From Confluentibacter sediminis (GTDB lineage: Bacteria; Bacteroidota; Bacteroidia; Flavobacteriales; Flavobacteriaceae), in assembly GCF_003258355.1 (NCBI RefSeq), contig NZ_QKPO01000003.1, forward strand, positions 62,001 to 126,000: a DNA stretch of 64,000 nt. The letters run 5' to 3'. The notes below the pieces were generated by a model. It saw nothing but the letters and a program-made list of their open reading frames with translations. It made no database searches and was not told the DNA's origin. The number at the start of each line of letters is the position of its first letter. The first letter of the stretch is position 1. This document shows, piece after piece, positions 1 to 9,617 of this stretch. The position numbers were made by a program, and so were the translations under genes.

Positions 1-892
1 CAATCATTTTATATATTCAACAAATGCTTCTATCACAATCGTTAATAAAACATTTAAACCTGAAAATGGTATTAAAACCACTCTTATAAAAGTAGATGAT
101 GCATACAAGGCTTTTTCAAAGGTATTAGAATATTACAACTCGGTAAAATTCAATAAACAAGGTATAGAACAGCCTTCTTTTATATCAGAGTCTTGTAAAA
201 AAGGGGATGATATATACATAGGCGCTTTTTCTTATATTGGTGAAAATGTTTCCATTGGAAATAACGTGAAGGTCTTTCCGAATACTTATATCGGAGATAA
301 TGTGTCTATAGGTCATGATACCACTATTTTTTCCGGAGCTAAGATTTATGCCGATACTATTATCGGAAATAATTGTGTGATAAATTCTGGAGTCATTATT
401 GGTGCAGATGGATTTGGTTTTGCACCCAATGATAATGGTACATACAGTAAGATACCTCAAATAGGAAATGTGGTTATTGAGGATAATGTTGATGTAGGAG
501 CTGCAACCACCATTGATAGAGCCACTTTGGGTTCAACCATAATAAGACAAGGTGTTAAGTTAGACAATCAAATTCAAATAGCACATAACGTTGAAATCGG
601 AAAAAATACTGTTATAGCCGCTCAAACAGGCGTTGCGGGATCTGCTAAAATTGGCGAAAATTGTCAAATAGGAGGGCAGGTAGGTATTGCGGGGCATATT
701 ACTATTGGAAATAACGTAAAAATACAGGCACAATCAGGAATTGGTAGAAGCATTAAGGATAATGAGATTATACAAGGGTCTCCTGCTTTTTCCATCATAG
801 ATTATAATAAATCCTATGTGCACTTTAAAAATTTGCCCAAAATTGTTAAAAATATTGATGATTTAGAAAAAAAAATAAATGGGAATAGTTAA
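1..892 (+). CDS. lpxD: UDP-3-O-acylglucosamine N-acyltransferase LpxD (5' end outside window)
   Basis: Adds the N-linked 3-hydroxyacyl chain to UDP-3-O-acyl-glucosamine in lipid A synthesis (cytoplasm). The frame is open from base 2, so the gene enters from upstream; the internal ATG at 266 is not the start. The readable part has the tail of the N-terminal uridine-binding domain followed by many hexapeptide (left-handed beta-helix) repeats. The motif [14 protein letters not shown] carries the expected catalytic His (codon 584-586). Its end overlaps the next gene, lpxC-fabZ, by 14 bases, so the two are surely co-transcribed. A second LpxD-like gene lies at 3860. Confidence 0.93.
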   Translation, partial: NHFIYSTNASITIVNKTFKPENGIKTTLIKVDDAYKAFSKVLEYYNSVKFNKQGIEQPSFISESCKKGDDIYIGAFSYIGENVSIGNNVKVFPNTYIGDNVSIGHDTTIFSGAKIYADTIIGNNCVINSGVIIGADGFGFAPNDNGTYSKIPQIGNVVIEDNVDVGAATTIDRATLGSTIIRQGVKLDNQIQIAHNVEIGKNTVIAAQTGVAGSAKIGENCQIGGQVGIAGHITIGNNVKIQAQSGIGRSIKDNEIIQGSPAFSIIDYNKSYVHFKNLPKIVKNIDDLEKKINGNS

Positions 893-2285
893 TACAGACA
901 TTAAACAAAAAACAATATCTAAAGACATATCTTTAACAGGTGTTGGTTTGCATACAGGGAAAAATGTAACCTTAACATTTAAGCCAGCTGTAGCAAATTT
1001 CGGATTAGCTTTTAAACGTGTTGATTTAGAAGGAACCCCTATAATTGAAGCCGATGCTAGTTATGTAACTAGCACACAACGTGGAACTTGTTTAGAGAAA
1101 AATGGTGTCACCATTCAAACCTCAGAACATGTGCTTGCCGCTTTAGTTGGGTTAGATGTTGATAATGTTATTATTGAATTAAATGCTTCTGAGCCTCCAA
1201 TCATGGATGGATCTTCTAAGTTTTTTGTGGAAGCTATTGAAAATGCTGGGGTTATAGAACTAGATGCTTGCAGGGAAGAATATGTTATCACAGAGATTGT
1301 TTCTTATACAGATGAAGAAACAGGAAGTGAAATTTTAGTAATGCCATCCAAAGAATACCAAATCACCACAATGGTAGATTTTGGCACTAAAGTATTAGGT
1401 ACGCAAAATGCTACTTTAAATCAGATTTCAGATTTTAAAAAAGATATTTCTAATTCTAGAACCTTTAGTTTTTTGCATGAAATAGAAATGTTGTTACAGC
1501 ATGGATTGATAAAAGGAGGTGATTTGAACAACGCTATTGTTTATGTAGATAAACCTTTATCTCCTGAAACTATGGAGAAACTGAAAGTAGCTTTTAAAAA
1601 AGACTCTATTGCTGTAAAACCCAATGGTATATTGGATAATCTTACATTGCATTATCCTAATGAAGCTGCGAGACACAAACTTCTGGATGTCTTGGGGGAT
1701 TTAGCCCTAATAGGTACTAGAATTAGAGGAAAAGTAATAGCCAATAAGCCAGGGCATTTTATTAACACACAGTTTGCTAAAAAGCTTTCAAAAATTATTA
1801 AAAACGAGAAACGCAATAATGTCCCTAATATAGATTTGAATCAACAACCATTAATGGATGTGAATCAAATTATGGCCATGTTGCCACACAGACAACCGTT
1901 TTTGTTAATAGATAAAGTTTTTGAACTTACGGATGATTATGTGATAGCTCAAAAAAATGTCACCATGAACGAATCTTTTTTCGCGGGTCATTTTCCAGGA
2001 GCCCCAGTAATGCCAGGAGTTTTAATTGTTGAAGCCATGGCGCAAACGGGTGGGATTTTAGTGTTAAATACTGTTCCAGACCCAGAAAATTATTTAACTT
2101 TTTTCATGAAAATGGATAATGTTAAATTTAAACAAAAAGTGGTGCCTGGCGATGTTTTAATATTTAAGTGTAGTTTAATAACATCCATACGTCGTGGGAT
2201 ATGTCATATGCAAGGTTATGCATATGCTAATGGAAAATTATGTGCCGAAGCAGAGCTTATGGCTCAAATATCTAAAGTGAAATAA
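879..2285 (+). CDS. lpxC: Bifunctional UDP-3-O-acyl-GlcNAc deacetylase / 3-hydroxyacyl-ACP dehydratase (LpxC-FabZ fusion)
   Basis: 468 residues. Residues ~10-310 are LpxC, the zinc deacetylase committing to lipid A; visible ligands are H84 (in SEHVLAAL), H266 and D270 ([11 protein letters not shown]), with E83 as likely base and H293 as the second catalytic His. Residues ~325-468 are FabZ, the hot-dog-fold dehydratase of fatty-acid elongation, with H371 and E385 in [10 protein letters not shown]...VEAMAQ. The fusion is standard in Bacteroidota and ties acyl supply to lipid A output. The start overlaps lpxD by 14 bases; lpxA follows after 46 bases. Confidence 0.96.
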   Translation: MGIVNTDIKQKTISKDISLTGVGLHTGKNVTLTFKPAVANFGLAFKRVDLEGTPIIEADASYVTSTQRGTCLEKNGVTIQTSEHVLAALVGLDVDNVIIELNASEPPIMDGSSKFFVEAIENAGVIELDACREEYVITEIVSYTDEETGSEILVMPSKEYQITTMVDFGTKVLGTQNATLNQISDFKKDISNSRTFSFLHEIEMLLQHGLIKGGDLNNAIVYVDKPLSPETMEKLKVAFKKDSIAVKPNGILDNLTLHYPNEAARHKLLDVLGDLALIGTRIRGKVIANKPGHFINTQFAKKLSKIIKNEKRNNVPNIDLNQQPLMDVNQIMAMLPHRQPFLLIDKVFELTDDYVIAQKNVTMNESFFAGHFPGAPVMPGVLIVEAMAQTGGILVLNTVPDPENYLTFFMKMDNVKFKQKVVPGDVLIFKCSLITSIRRGICHMQGYAYANGKLCAEAELMAQISKVK

Positions 2286-2331
2286 TTATTATATGTTTGC
2301 TAATATTTCAGAACTTAAACAAAATTAATAA

Positions 2332-3117
2332 ATGAATCAACCTCTAGCATACGTGCACCCAGGTGCAAAAATTGCAAAAAACGTTGTTATTGAGCCTTTT
2401 ACGACCATTCATAATAATGTAAAAATAGGAGATGGTACTTGGATTGGTAGTAATGTAACTATTATGGAAGGTGCTAGAATTGGAAAAAACTGTAATATTT
2501 TCCCAGGCGCTATCATATCTGCGATTCCTCAGGATTTAAAATATAATGATGAAGATACAACTGTTGAAATAGGGGATAATGTGACTATTCGTGAATGTGT
2601 CACTATCAACCGAGGTACTTCAGACAGAATGAAAACCGTTATTGGAGATAATTGTTTGATAATGGCTTATTGTCACATTGCCCATGATTGCATTGTTGGT
2701 AACAATTGTATTTTTTCAAATAACACCACTTTGGCAGGACACATAACTATTGGAGATTATGTTGTTTTAGCTGGTATGGTGGCTGTACACCAATTTTGTT
2801 CTGTAGGTAATCATGCGTTTGTAACGGGAGGCTCTTTGGTTAGAAAAGATGTTCCCCCATATGTAAAAGCAGCTCGCGAACCATTATCTTATGTTGGGAT
2901 TAACTCAGTAGGGTTGCGAAGACGTGGATATACAACAGAAAAAATAAGGGAAATTCAGAATATTTTCAGAATTCTTTATCAAAAAAATTATAATAATACA
3001 CAAGCTGCAGAAATTATTGAAGCAGAAATGGAAGCAACGCCAGAGCGCGATGAAATTCTTCAATTCATCAAAAATTCACATCGAGGTATTATGAAAGGAT
3101 ATTTTAAATCAAATTAA
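2332..3117 (+). CDS. lpxA: Acyl-[ACP]-UDP-N-acetylglucosamine O-acyltransferase LpxA
   Basis: First enzyme of lipid A synthesis, transferring a 3-hydroxyacyl group to UDP-GlcNAc. 261 residues, the usual length. Hexapeptide repeats fill residues ~8-185, then a helical C-terminal domain that begins around the YTTEKIREIQ segment. The LpxA signature MAYCHIAHDC (111-120) supplies catalytic H118. It sits between lpxC-fabZ and efp in the same orientation, with a 101-base A-rich spacer before efp, so the lpx genes probably form one transcription unit. Confidence 0.96.
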   Translation: MNQPLAYVHPGAKIAKNVVIEPFTTIHNNVKIGDGTWIGSNVTIMEGARIGKNCNIFPGAIISAIPQDLKYNDEDTTVEIGDNVTIRECVTINRGTSDRMKTVIGDNCLIMAYCHIAHDCIVGNNCIFSNNTTLAGHITIGDYVVLAGMVAVHQFCSVGNHAFVTGGSLVRKDVPPYVKAAREPLSYVGINSVGLRRRGYTTEKIREIQNIFRILYQKNYNNTQAAEIIEAEMEATPERDEILQFIKNSHRGIMKGYFKSN

Positions 3118-3218
3118 AAAGTAAAATCGTTTTTTGTGGAATTGTCCTTCCCACTTAACAACAATTGATTAAACAATAAACGACTGAATAGCATACAACT
3201 TAATAACAAAACAATAAA

Positions 3219-3785
3219 ATGGCAACTACAAGCGATATTAGAAACGGATTATGCATCCGCTACAACAATGATATATATAAAATAATAGAATTTTTACACG
3301 TTAAACCAGGGAAAGGGCCAGCGTTTGTAAGAACAAAAATGAAAAGCGTTACTAACGGAAAAGTCTTGGATAATACCTTTTCTGCAGGTCATAAATTAGA
3401 AGATGTTCGTGTTGAAACCCATAAATTTCAATTTTTATATAATGATGGTGAATATTATCATTTTATGAATACAGAAGATTTTAGCCAAATACAATTACGT
3501 GAATCGGCACTCGATAGTCCTCAACTTATGAAAGAAGGCGAAGTGGTAACTGTCATTATCAATACGGAAGATAACATGCCTCTTTCCGTGGAAATGCCAG
3601 CAAGTGTTGTTTTAGAAGTAACTGCTACAGAGCCAGGTGTTAAAGGAAATACAGCTACAAACGCCACCAAACCTGCAACTGTTGAAACTGGTGCCATTAT
3701 TAATGTGCCTCTATTTATTAATGAAGGAGACAAAATTAAAGTGGAAACTGAAAAAGGGACTTATAAAGAACGTGTAAAAGAGTAA
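3219..3785 (+). CDS. efp: Elongation factor P
   Basis: 188 residues with the three-domain EF-P layout: KOW-like N domain, central OB domain and C-terminal OB domain ending in VETEKGTYKERVKE. EF-P enters the ribosomal E site and rescues polyproline stalls. The loop motif PGKGPAF places the modifiable lysine at K32. Whether the lysine is modified here is unknown; no epm-type gene is in the window. The start ATG follows an A-rich leader without a Shine-Dalgarno box, normal for this phylum. Its place between two lpx genes is a recurrent flavobacterial arrangement. Confidence 0.97.
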   Translation: MATTSDIRNGLCIRYNNDIYKIIEFLHVKPGKGPAFVRTKMKSVTNGKVLDNTFSAGHKLEDVRVETHKFQFLYNDGEYYHFMNTEDFSQIQLRESALDSPQLMKEGEVVTVIINTEDNMPLSVEMPASVVLEVTATEPGVKGNTATNATKPATVETGAIINVPLFINEGDKIKVETEKGTYKERVKE

Positions 3786-3859
3786 TAAGGCTTATTCGTT
3801 GATGCGTTTATCTGTTTAAACATCTCAACAATTAAACAACTAAACACCTCAATTTATAA

Positions 3860-4804
3860 ATGAAATTCCCAAACCCCCATACTCTAAAGCAAATAGCTCA
3901 ATTAATTGATTGCGAATTTGTTGGTGCTGATGATTTTATAGTTTTAGGCATGAATGAAATTCATGTGGTTGAAGCTGGTGACATCGTTTTCGTAGATCAC
4001 CCAAAATATTATGACAAAGCGTTGCATTCTAAAGCAACCATTATTTTAATTAATAAGCAAGTGGAATGTCCCACAGGAAAAGCACTTCTTATTAGTGATG
4101 ACCCATTTAGGGATTTTAATAAGCTAACCAATCATTTTAAGCCTTTTCAGTCTGCTAATAAATCCATTTCAGATTCCGCCATCATTGGAAAAAACACTGT
4201 AATTCAACCTAATTGTTTTATAGGGCATCATGTTACTATTGGAGATAATTGTATGATTCATTCAAATGTTAGTATTTATGATGGAGCTGTCATTGGAAAT
4301 AATGTGACCATCCATGCAAATACAGTTTTAGGTGCTAATGCTTTTTATTACAAAAAACGGCCCGAAGGATTTGATAGATTGGTCTCTGGTGGTAGGGTAG
4401 TGATTGAAGATCATGTAGATATTGGTGCATCTTGTACCATCGATAGAGGTGTTACGGGTGATACGATAATTGGAGAAGGTTCAAAGTTGGACAATTTAAT
4501 ACAAATTGGTCATGATACTGTTATTGGAAAAAAATGTTTGATTGCATCTCAGGTAGGAATAGCCGGTTGTGTGGTTGTTGAAGATGAAGTGACCTTTTGG
4601 GGTCAAGTAGGTTGTACTAGTGGAGTGACTATTGGGAAAAAAGCTGTTGTCCATGCACAGGCAGGTATTAGTAAATCGCTGGAAGGACATAAAACCTATT
4701 GGGGAACACCGGCGCAAGAAGCTAGAACTGAATTAAAAGAAATGGCATCTATCAAACAGATTCCTGATATTTTAAATGAAATCAAAAAAAATAACAAAAA
4801 TTAA
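3860..4804 (+). CDS. LpxD-like UDP-3-O-acylglucosamine N-acyltransferase (second copy)
   Basis: 314 residues, full LpxD architecture: N-terminal uridine-binding-like domain (~1-100), hexapeptide repeats (~104-270) and a short helical tail. The motif LDNLIQIGHDTVIG puts the expected catalytic His at H218. It differs clearly from the lpxD at the window start (for example a YYKKRPEGFDRLVSGGR insertion before the conserved VDIGASCTIDRG), so it is a paralogue, not a recent copy. It could acylate a different substrate or use a different acyl length; the sequence does not decide. Preceded by a C/A-rich 74-base spacer after efp and followed by sucD. Confidence 0.85.
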   Translation: MKFPNPHTLKQIAQLIDCEFVGADDFIVLGMNEIHVVEAGDIVFVDHPKYYDKALHSKATIILINKQVECPTGKALLISDDPFRDFNKLTNHFKPFQSANKSISDSAIIGKNTVIQPNCFIGHHVTIGDNCMIHSNVSIYDGAVIGNNVTIHANTVLGANAFYYKKRPEGFDRLVSGGRVVIEDHVDIGASCTIDRGVTGDTIIGEGSKLDNLIQIGHDTVIGKKCLIASQVGIAGCVVVEDEVTFWGQVGCTSGVTIGKKAVVHAQAGISKSLEGHKTYWGTPAQEARTELKEMASIKQIPDILNEIKKNNKN

Positions 4805-4827
4805 ACGTATAACTAACCACAATAAAG

Positions 4828-4835
4828 TATTTTTG
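4828..4835 (+). promoter_or_regulatory. Candidate promoter -7 box for sucD
   Basis: TATTTTTG followed by C, a perfect fit to the Bacteroidota -7 consensus TAnnTTTG(C), 33 bases before the sucD ATG. No clear -33 TTG is visible, so only the -7 half is supported. Confidence 0.45.
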
Positions 4836-4867
4836 CACTGCTTTATTTAAAAATTAAATAATATAGA

Positions 4868-5740
4868 ATGAGTGTTTTAGTAAATAAAAATTCAAAAATA
4901 ATAGTACAAGGATTTACAGGTAGCGAAGGAACATTTCATGCAAGTCAAATGATTGAGTATGGAACCAATGTGGTTGGTGGTGTCACCCCAGGTAAAGGTG
5001 GTCAAATGCATTTAGATAGACCTGTTTTTGATACAGTTGCAGAAGCTGTGGAAAAAGCTGGAGCAGATACAACCATTATTTTTGTGCCGCCAGCTTTTGC
5101 AGCCGATGCCATTATGGAAGCTGCTGATGCAGGTATTAAAGTTATTATTACTATTACAGAAGGTATTCCTGTGGCAGATATGATTACTGCCGCAGATTAT
5201 ATTAAAGATAAAGATTGTCGTTTAATCGGCCCTAACTGTCCGGGAGTTATTACTCCTGGAGAGGCCAAAGTAGGGATTATGCCAGGGTTTGTATTCAAAA
5301 AAGGAAATGTAGGTATTGTTTCTAAATCTGGAACTTTAACTTACGAAGCAGCAGATCAAGTTGTAAAACAAGGACTAGGAATTACGACTGCTATTGGTAT
5401 TGGTGGTGATCCCATTATAGGAACGACGACCAAACAAGCCGTTGAGTTATTAATAAACGATCCAGAAACTGAAGCTGTTGTTATGATTGGCGAAATAGGA
5501 GGTCAGTTAGAAGCAGATGCTGCTCATTGGTACAAAGCGAGTGGTAGTAAAAAACCAATTATAGGGTTTATTGCTGGTGAAACGGCTCCAGCTGGTCGTA
5601 CCATGGGGCATGCTGGTGCTATTGTTGGAGGTAGTGATGATACAGCGCAAGCTAAAAAGAAAATCATGAGAGCATGTGGCATACATGTAGTAGATTCTCC
5701 TGCTGAAATTGGTAAAAAAGTAGCCGAGGTTTTAGCTTAA
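4868..5740 (+). CDS. sucD: Succinate-CoA ligase (ADP/GDP-forming) alpha subunit
   Basis: 290 residues. The alpha subunit binds CoA (N-terminal Rossmann domain with [10 protein letters not shown] near 15-24) and carries the phosphohistidine; [13 protein letters not shown] places it at H248. The pathway is the TCA cycle, interconverting succinyl-CoA and succinate. The beta subunit gene sucC is not in the window, so the two subunits are encoded apart. Starts with its own candidate promoter and ends at a strong intrinsic terminator, so it may also be the last gene of the lpx unit. Confidence 0.97.
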   Translation: MSVLVNKNSKIIVQGFTGSEGTFHASQMIEYGTNVVGGVTPGKGGQMHLDRPVFDTVAEAVEKAGADTTIIFVPPAFAADAIMEAADAGIKVIITITEGIPVADMITAADYIKDKDCRLIGPNCPGVITPGEAKVGIMPGFVFKKGNVGIVSKSGTLTYEAADQVVKQGLGITTAIGIGGDPIIGTTTKQAVELLINDPETEAVVMIGEIGGQLEADAAHWYKASGSKKPIIGFIAGETAPAGRTMGHAGAIVGGSDDTAQAKKKIMRACGIHVVDSPAEIGKKVAEVLA

Positions 5741-5757
5741 AACGATTTATACAGATT

Positions 5758-5789
5758 AAAAACCTCACAGTATTTTGTGAGGTTTTTTT
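5758..5789 (+). terminator. Intrinsic terminator after sucD
   Basis: Stem CCTCACA (5763-5769) pairs with TGTGAGG (5776-5782) around a 6-base loop and is extended by an A5/T5 pair. A T-run of seven follows directly. Confidence 0.85.
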
Positions 5790-5790
5790 A

Positions 5791-5819
5791 TTTGATACAA
5801 TTTGTAATTACTATATTTG
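5791..5819 (+). promoter_or_regulatory. Candidate fabG promoter (TTTG / TATATTTG)
   Basis: TTTG at 5791-5794 and TATATTTG at 5812-5819 match the Bacteroidota -33 and -7 elements with a 17-base spacer. Transcription would start near 5826 and leave a leader of about 105 bases that contains an interrupted palindrome (AACATCCAT at 5849-5857 with ATGGATGTT at 5891-5899) and a 13-codon ORF (5845-5886). Confidence 0.55.
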
Positions 5820-5932
5820 AAAAACAACTTTTTTATATAACTAAATGAAACATCCATTCCTAAAATCAATTTGTCTACAGGAATGATTATATGGATGTTA
5901 CATATGAAAACTAAAAAAAATATAAAACCAGA

Positions 5933-6679
5933 ATGAAATTATTAGAAGGAAAAACAGCTATTATAACGGGTGCAAGTAGAGGCATAGGTAGAGGAATTGC
6001 TCAAGTATTTGCTGAACAAGGTGCCAATATCGCATTTACATACAGTGCTTCTGTTGAAGCAGCCAATGAATTGGAAAAAGAATTAAATGCCTTAGGTGTA
6101 AAAGCGAAAGGTTATAAAAGTAATGCGGCTAATTTTGATGAAGCTCAAAAATTAGCAGATGATGTGGTATCTGAATTCGGGAGTATTGACGTATTAGTCA
6201 ATAATGCAGGTATTACCAAAGATAACCTATTAATGCGTATTAGTGAAGAAGATTTTGATTCCGTTATTGAAGTTAATTTAAAATCGGTTTTTAATATGAC
6301 AAAAGCGGTTCAAAGAACCATGTTGAAACAACGTAAAGGCTCCATTATTAATATGAGTTCTGTAGTTGGTGTTAAAGGAAATGCAGGTCAAACTAACTAT
6401 GCTGCGTCAAAAGCAGGAATTATTGGGTTCTCAAAATCCGTGGCTTTAGAATTAGGTTCTAGAAATATAAGAAGTAATGTGATTGCCCCTGGCTTTATTG
6501 AAACGGAGATGACTGCCAAACTTGATGAAAATATTGTTAAAGGATGGAGAGACGGAATCCCTTTAAAACGTGGAGGAACTCCTGAAGATGTAGCCAATGC
6601 TTGTGTGTTCTTAGCAAGCGATATGAGTGCTTACATTACAGGACAAACACTCAATGTTGATGGTGGAATGTTAACATAA
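5933..6679 (+). CDS. fabG: 3-oxoacyl-[acyl-carrier-protein] reductase FabG
   Basis: 248 residues, short-chain dehydrogenase fold. N-terminal NADPH motif TGASRGIG (12-19), NNAG (90-93), catalytic S143, Y156 and K160 (NYAASK) and the FabG-typical C-terminal DGGMLT. It reduces 3-oxoacyl-ACP in fatty-acid elongation. It has its own upstream promoter after the sucD terminator. Two membrane protein genes follow closely (17-base gap), so a three-gene unit with 6697 and 8743 is plausible. Neighbourhood with lpxC-fabZ fits a role in the main fatty-acid pathway. Confidence 0.93.
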   Translation: MKLLEGKTAIITGASRGIGRGIAQVFAEQGANIAFTYSASVEAANELEKELNALGVKAKGYKSNAANFDEAQKLADDVVSEFGSIDVLVNNAGITKDNLLMRISEEDFDSVIEVNLKSVFNMTKAVQRTMLKQRKGSIINMSSVVGVKGNAGQTNYAASKAGIIGFSKSVALELGSRNIRSNVIAPGFIETEMTAKLDENIVKGWRDGIPLKRGGTPEDVANACVFLASDMSAYITGQTLNVDGGMLT

Positions 6680-6696
6680 ATTAGGTAAAAACTTTA

Positions 6697-8730
6697 ATGA
6701 GTTCTATAACTCTTATATTTATCATACTTGCAGGAATATTAGCGCTATTATTAGCGCTTTTTCAGTATTGGAATACATCGAAAAGAAAATCCAAACTCAC
6801 TTGGATGTTTGTTTTTTTAAGATTTACGACCATTTTTTCTATTTTATTATTGATAATCAACCCTAAGTTTGAGCATGTTGAATTTTATAAGGAAAAGCCA
6901 AATTTGTTAGTGGCTGTTGATAATTCAAGTTCAGTAAAAGACTTAAAGCAAGATAAAAACACCTTAAGATTAGTGGAGTCATTAACCCAGAATACCGAAT
7001 TAAATAATAAATTTAATTTGGAGTTTTATTCTTTTGGTGATGATCTGAATTCGGAAGATTTTTTGGTTTTTAATAAGCAACAGACTAATATTAGTAACGC
7101 TATCAATCAGTTATCTCAAATTTATAAAGAATCTATTTCGCCAACTATTTTAATTACAGATGGTAATCAAACTTATGGAAGTGATTATGAATTTAGTTCC
7201 GAATTATATAAGCAACCTATTTATCCTATCATTTTAGGAGATACCATTACGTATACCGATTTAAAAATTCAGCAGTTAAACGTTAATAAATATGCTTTTC
7301 TAAAAAACAGCTTTCCTATTGAAGTCTTTTTAGTTTATAATGGAAACAGTAATGTTAATTCCCAATTTATTGTTACCAATGGTAATGCTACGCTTTATTC
7401 ACAGTCCATTACTTTTTCAAAAAATAACAATTCTAAGGTTATTAATTTTACATTACCTGCAAATAGTGTTGGGGTAAGTGTATACAAAGCAACACTTGTC
7501 CCTTTAGATAATGAAAAGAATATTGTAAACAATACAAAAAACTTTGCGGTAGAAGTTATTGATCAAAAAACAAAAGTAGCCTTAATTAGTGACTTTTTAC
7601 ATCCTGATTTAGGGGTTATAAAAAAGAGTATTGAAAGTAATGAGCAACGAGACGTTACGATATTAAAATCAAGCGAATCTTTAAATCAAATTAATGATTT
7701 TCAATTATTTATATTATACCAGCCAAATAATAAGTTTAATCAGTTATTTGATATTTTAAATAAGGAGAACAAGAACAGTATGGTCATTGTTGGTACAAAA
7801 ACAGATTTGAATTTTTTAAATACTATCAGCTCTAATTACGACCAACAAATAACAAATCAAACCGAAGATTACCAAGCTGAACGAAACTTAAATTATTCAC
7901 CTTTTATAATAGATGACATTGATTTTGAGTCTTTTCCGCCATTAAAATCAAATTATGGAGAAATAACTTTTTCGATTCCTTTTGAAACGATTCTGTATAA
8001 AAAATTTAACAATATTCCTACAAAAGAACCATTATTAGTGACTTTTGAGAATAGTGGTAGGAGAGAAGCTGTTTTGTTTGGAGAAAATATTTGGCAATGG
8101 CGCGCCCAAAGTTATTTAAATACCAAGTCTTTTAATGGTTTCGATAATTTTATGGGGAAATTGGTTCAATATTTAGCATCCAACAAAAAGAGAAACCGGT
8201 TAAATGTTGATTCCGAATCATTTTATAATGGTTCAGGTAACATTATCATTAAGGCACAGTTTTTCGATAAAAATTTTGAGTTTGATGCTAGAGAAACCCT
8301 TACCATCACGGTAAAAGATAAGATATCAAATGAAGAAAAAAGCTTCCCGTTCATATTGAAAAACAATAATTATCAAGTAGACTTAAGTAATTTAAAACCC
8401 TCTGAATATACTTTTAAAGTTTTTGCTAAAAATGAAAATATATCGCAATCTGGTAATTTTCAAATCTTGGAATACGACGTAGAGCAGCAATTCTTAAATG
8501 CCGACGTAACAAAACTAGAGCGTTTAGCCACTCATAGTGGAGGGGCAAGTTATTTTATTAATACTACCAATAGTTTAGTGAATGATTTATTAAAAGACAC
8601 TCGTTTTGTAGCCATCCAAAAAAGTAATAAAAATACCGTACCTTTGATAGATTGGAAATATCTACTCTTCCTAATAGCCTTAACTCTTGCTATTGAATGG
8701 TTTTTAAGGAAATATAACGGATTAATATAA
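6697..8730 (+). CDS. Membrane protein with VWA-type domain
   Basis: 677 residues, not assigned to a named protein. Two hydrophobic segments at the N terminus (~4-23 and ~38-58), a von Willebrand A-like region starting LLVAVDNSSSV (a DxSxS metal-site pattern), a long Ig/beta-rich periplasmic part, and a last membrane helix (LLFLIALTLAIEWFL) with a short basic tail. The layout resembles Bacteroidota BatA-type and glutamine-amidotransferase-like envelope proteins with a VWA domain near two N-terminal helices. Seventeen bases after fabG and 12 before a prohibitin-like gene. Function unknown; surface or envelope stress is only a guess. Confidence 0.75.
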   Translation: MSSITLIFIILAGILALLLALFQYWNTSKRKSKLTWMFVFLRFTTIFSILLLIINPKFEHVEFYKEKPNLLVAVDNSSSVKDLKQDKNTLRLVESLTQNTELNNKFNLEFYSFGDDLNSEDFLVFNKQQTNISNAINQLSQIYKESISPTILITDGNQTYGSDYEFSSELYKQPIYPIILGDTITYTDLKIQQLNVNKYAFLKNSFPIEVFLVYNGNSNVNSQFIVTNGNATLYSQSITFSKNNNSKVINFTLPANSVGVSVYKATLVPLDNEKNIVNNTKNFAVEVIDQKTKVALISDFLHPDLGVIKKSIESNEQRDVTILKSSESLNQINDFQLFILYQPNNKFNQLFDILNKENKNSMVIVGTKTDLNFLNTISSNYDQQITNQTEDYQAERNLNYSPFIIDDIDFESFPPLKSNYGEITFSIPFETILYKKFNNIPTKEPLLVTFENSGRREAVLFGENIWQWRAQSYLNTKSFNGFDNFMGKLVQYLASNKKRNRLNVDSESFYNGSGNIIIKAQFFDKNFEFDARETLTITVKDKISNEEKSFPFILKNNNYQVDLSNLKPSEYTFKVFAKNENISQSGNFQILEYDVEQQFLNADVTKLERLATHSGGASYFINTTNSLVNDLLKDTRFVAIQKSNKNTVPLIDWKYLLFLIALTLAIEWFLRKYNGLI

Positions 8731-8742
8731 ACTAAATATATA

Positions 8743-9558
8743 ATGGAAAGATTACCAAAAATTGCAATACCTGCTATCATAGCAGCGATTATCCTTATTA
8801 TTATACTAGCAAAATCTGCAGTAACTATAGATTCAGGTGAAGCTGGAGTACTGTTTCAGACTTTCGGTGAAGGTGTGGTAACCGATGAACCCCCAATGGG
8901 TGAAGGCTTTCACTTAGTAGCACCTTGGAATAAAGTATTTATCTATGAAGTTCGTCAACAAGAAATACTTGAAAAAATGAATGTTCTGTCTTCTAATGGA
9001 TTGGATATTAAATTAGAAGCTTCCGTTTGGTTTCAACCAGATTTTAAAAATTTAGGAAAATTACACCAAGAAAAAAGTGAAATGTATAAAGAACGTGTGT
9101 TACTTCCTGCTATACGTTCCGCTGCACGTAGTGTTGTTGGTCGTTACACACCAGAACAATTGTATTCAAGCAAAAGAGACGCTATACAACAAGAGATTTT
9201 TGAAGAAACAAAAAAAATAGTTGAATCACAGTATATTCAATTAAATGAAGTCTTGGTGAGGGATGTAACATTGCCTTCCACCATCAAAGATGCCATTGAA
9301 CGTAAACTAAAACAAGAACAAGAATCATTAGAATATGAATTTAGATTAGTGACCGCATCAAAAGAAGCTGAAAAAGTGATCATTGAAGCAGAAGGGAAAG
9401 CAGAATCTAACAGAATATTAAGTGCTTCTTTAACAGATAAAATTTTACAGGACAAAGGAATTGATGCCACTATGAAACTGGCAGAATCACCCAATAGTAA
9501 AGTTATAGTGATTGGTGCAGGCGATAGTGGTTTGCCCGTAATTTTAGGGAATCAATAA
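8743..9558 (+). CDS. Prohibitin-like SPFH (band 7) membrane protein
   Basis: 271 residues. One N-terminal transmembrane helix (~7-24) followed by an SPFH/band-7 domain (~25-200; EAGVLFQTFGEG...PPMGEGFHLVAPW...VRQQE) and a charged coiled-coil with ASKEAEKVIIEAEGKAESNRI. Such proteins oligomerise into membrane rings and scaffold proteases or microdomains (HflC/prohibitin type). No hflK-like partner is adjacent, so it is closer to stand-alone prohibitins. Ends just before a bidirectional terminator shared with the next, opposite gene. Confidence 0.88.
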   Translation: MERLPKIAIPAIIAAIILIIILAKSAVTIDSGEAGVLFQTFGEGVVTDEPPMGEGFHLVAPWNKVFIYEVRQQEILEKMNVLSSNGLDIKLEASVWFQPDFKNLGKLHQEKSEMYKERVLLPAIRSAARSVVGRYTPEQLYSSKRDAIQQEIFEETKKIVESQYIQLNEVLVRDVTLPSTIKDAIERKLKQEQESLEYEFRLVTASKEAEKVIIEAEGKAESNRILSASLTDKILQDKGIDATMKLAESPNSKVIVIGAGDSGLPVILGNQ

Positions 9559-9581
9559 AAACAAACTTTTAAAGACATTAT

Positions 9582-9617
9582 AAAACTGAGTGATTCATTT
9601 TAATTGCTCAGTTTTTT
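9582..9617. terminator. Bidirectional intrinsic terminator
   Basis: AAAACTGAG (9582-9590) and CTCAGTTTT (9607-9615) form a 9-bp stem with a T-rich 3' side on the plus strand and A/T-rich flank on the other. It lies between two convergent genes. Confidence 0.7.
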
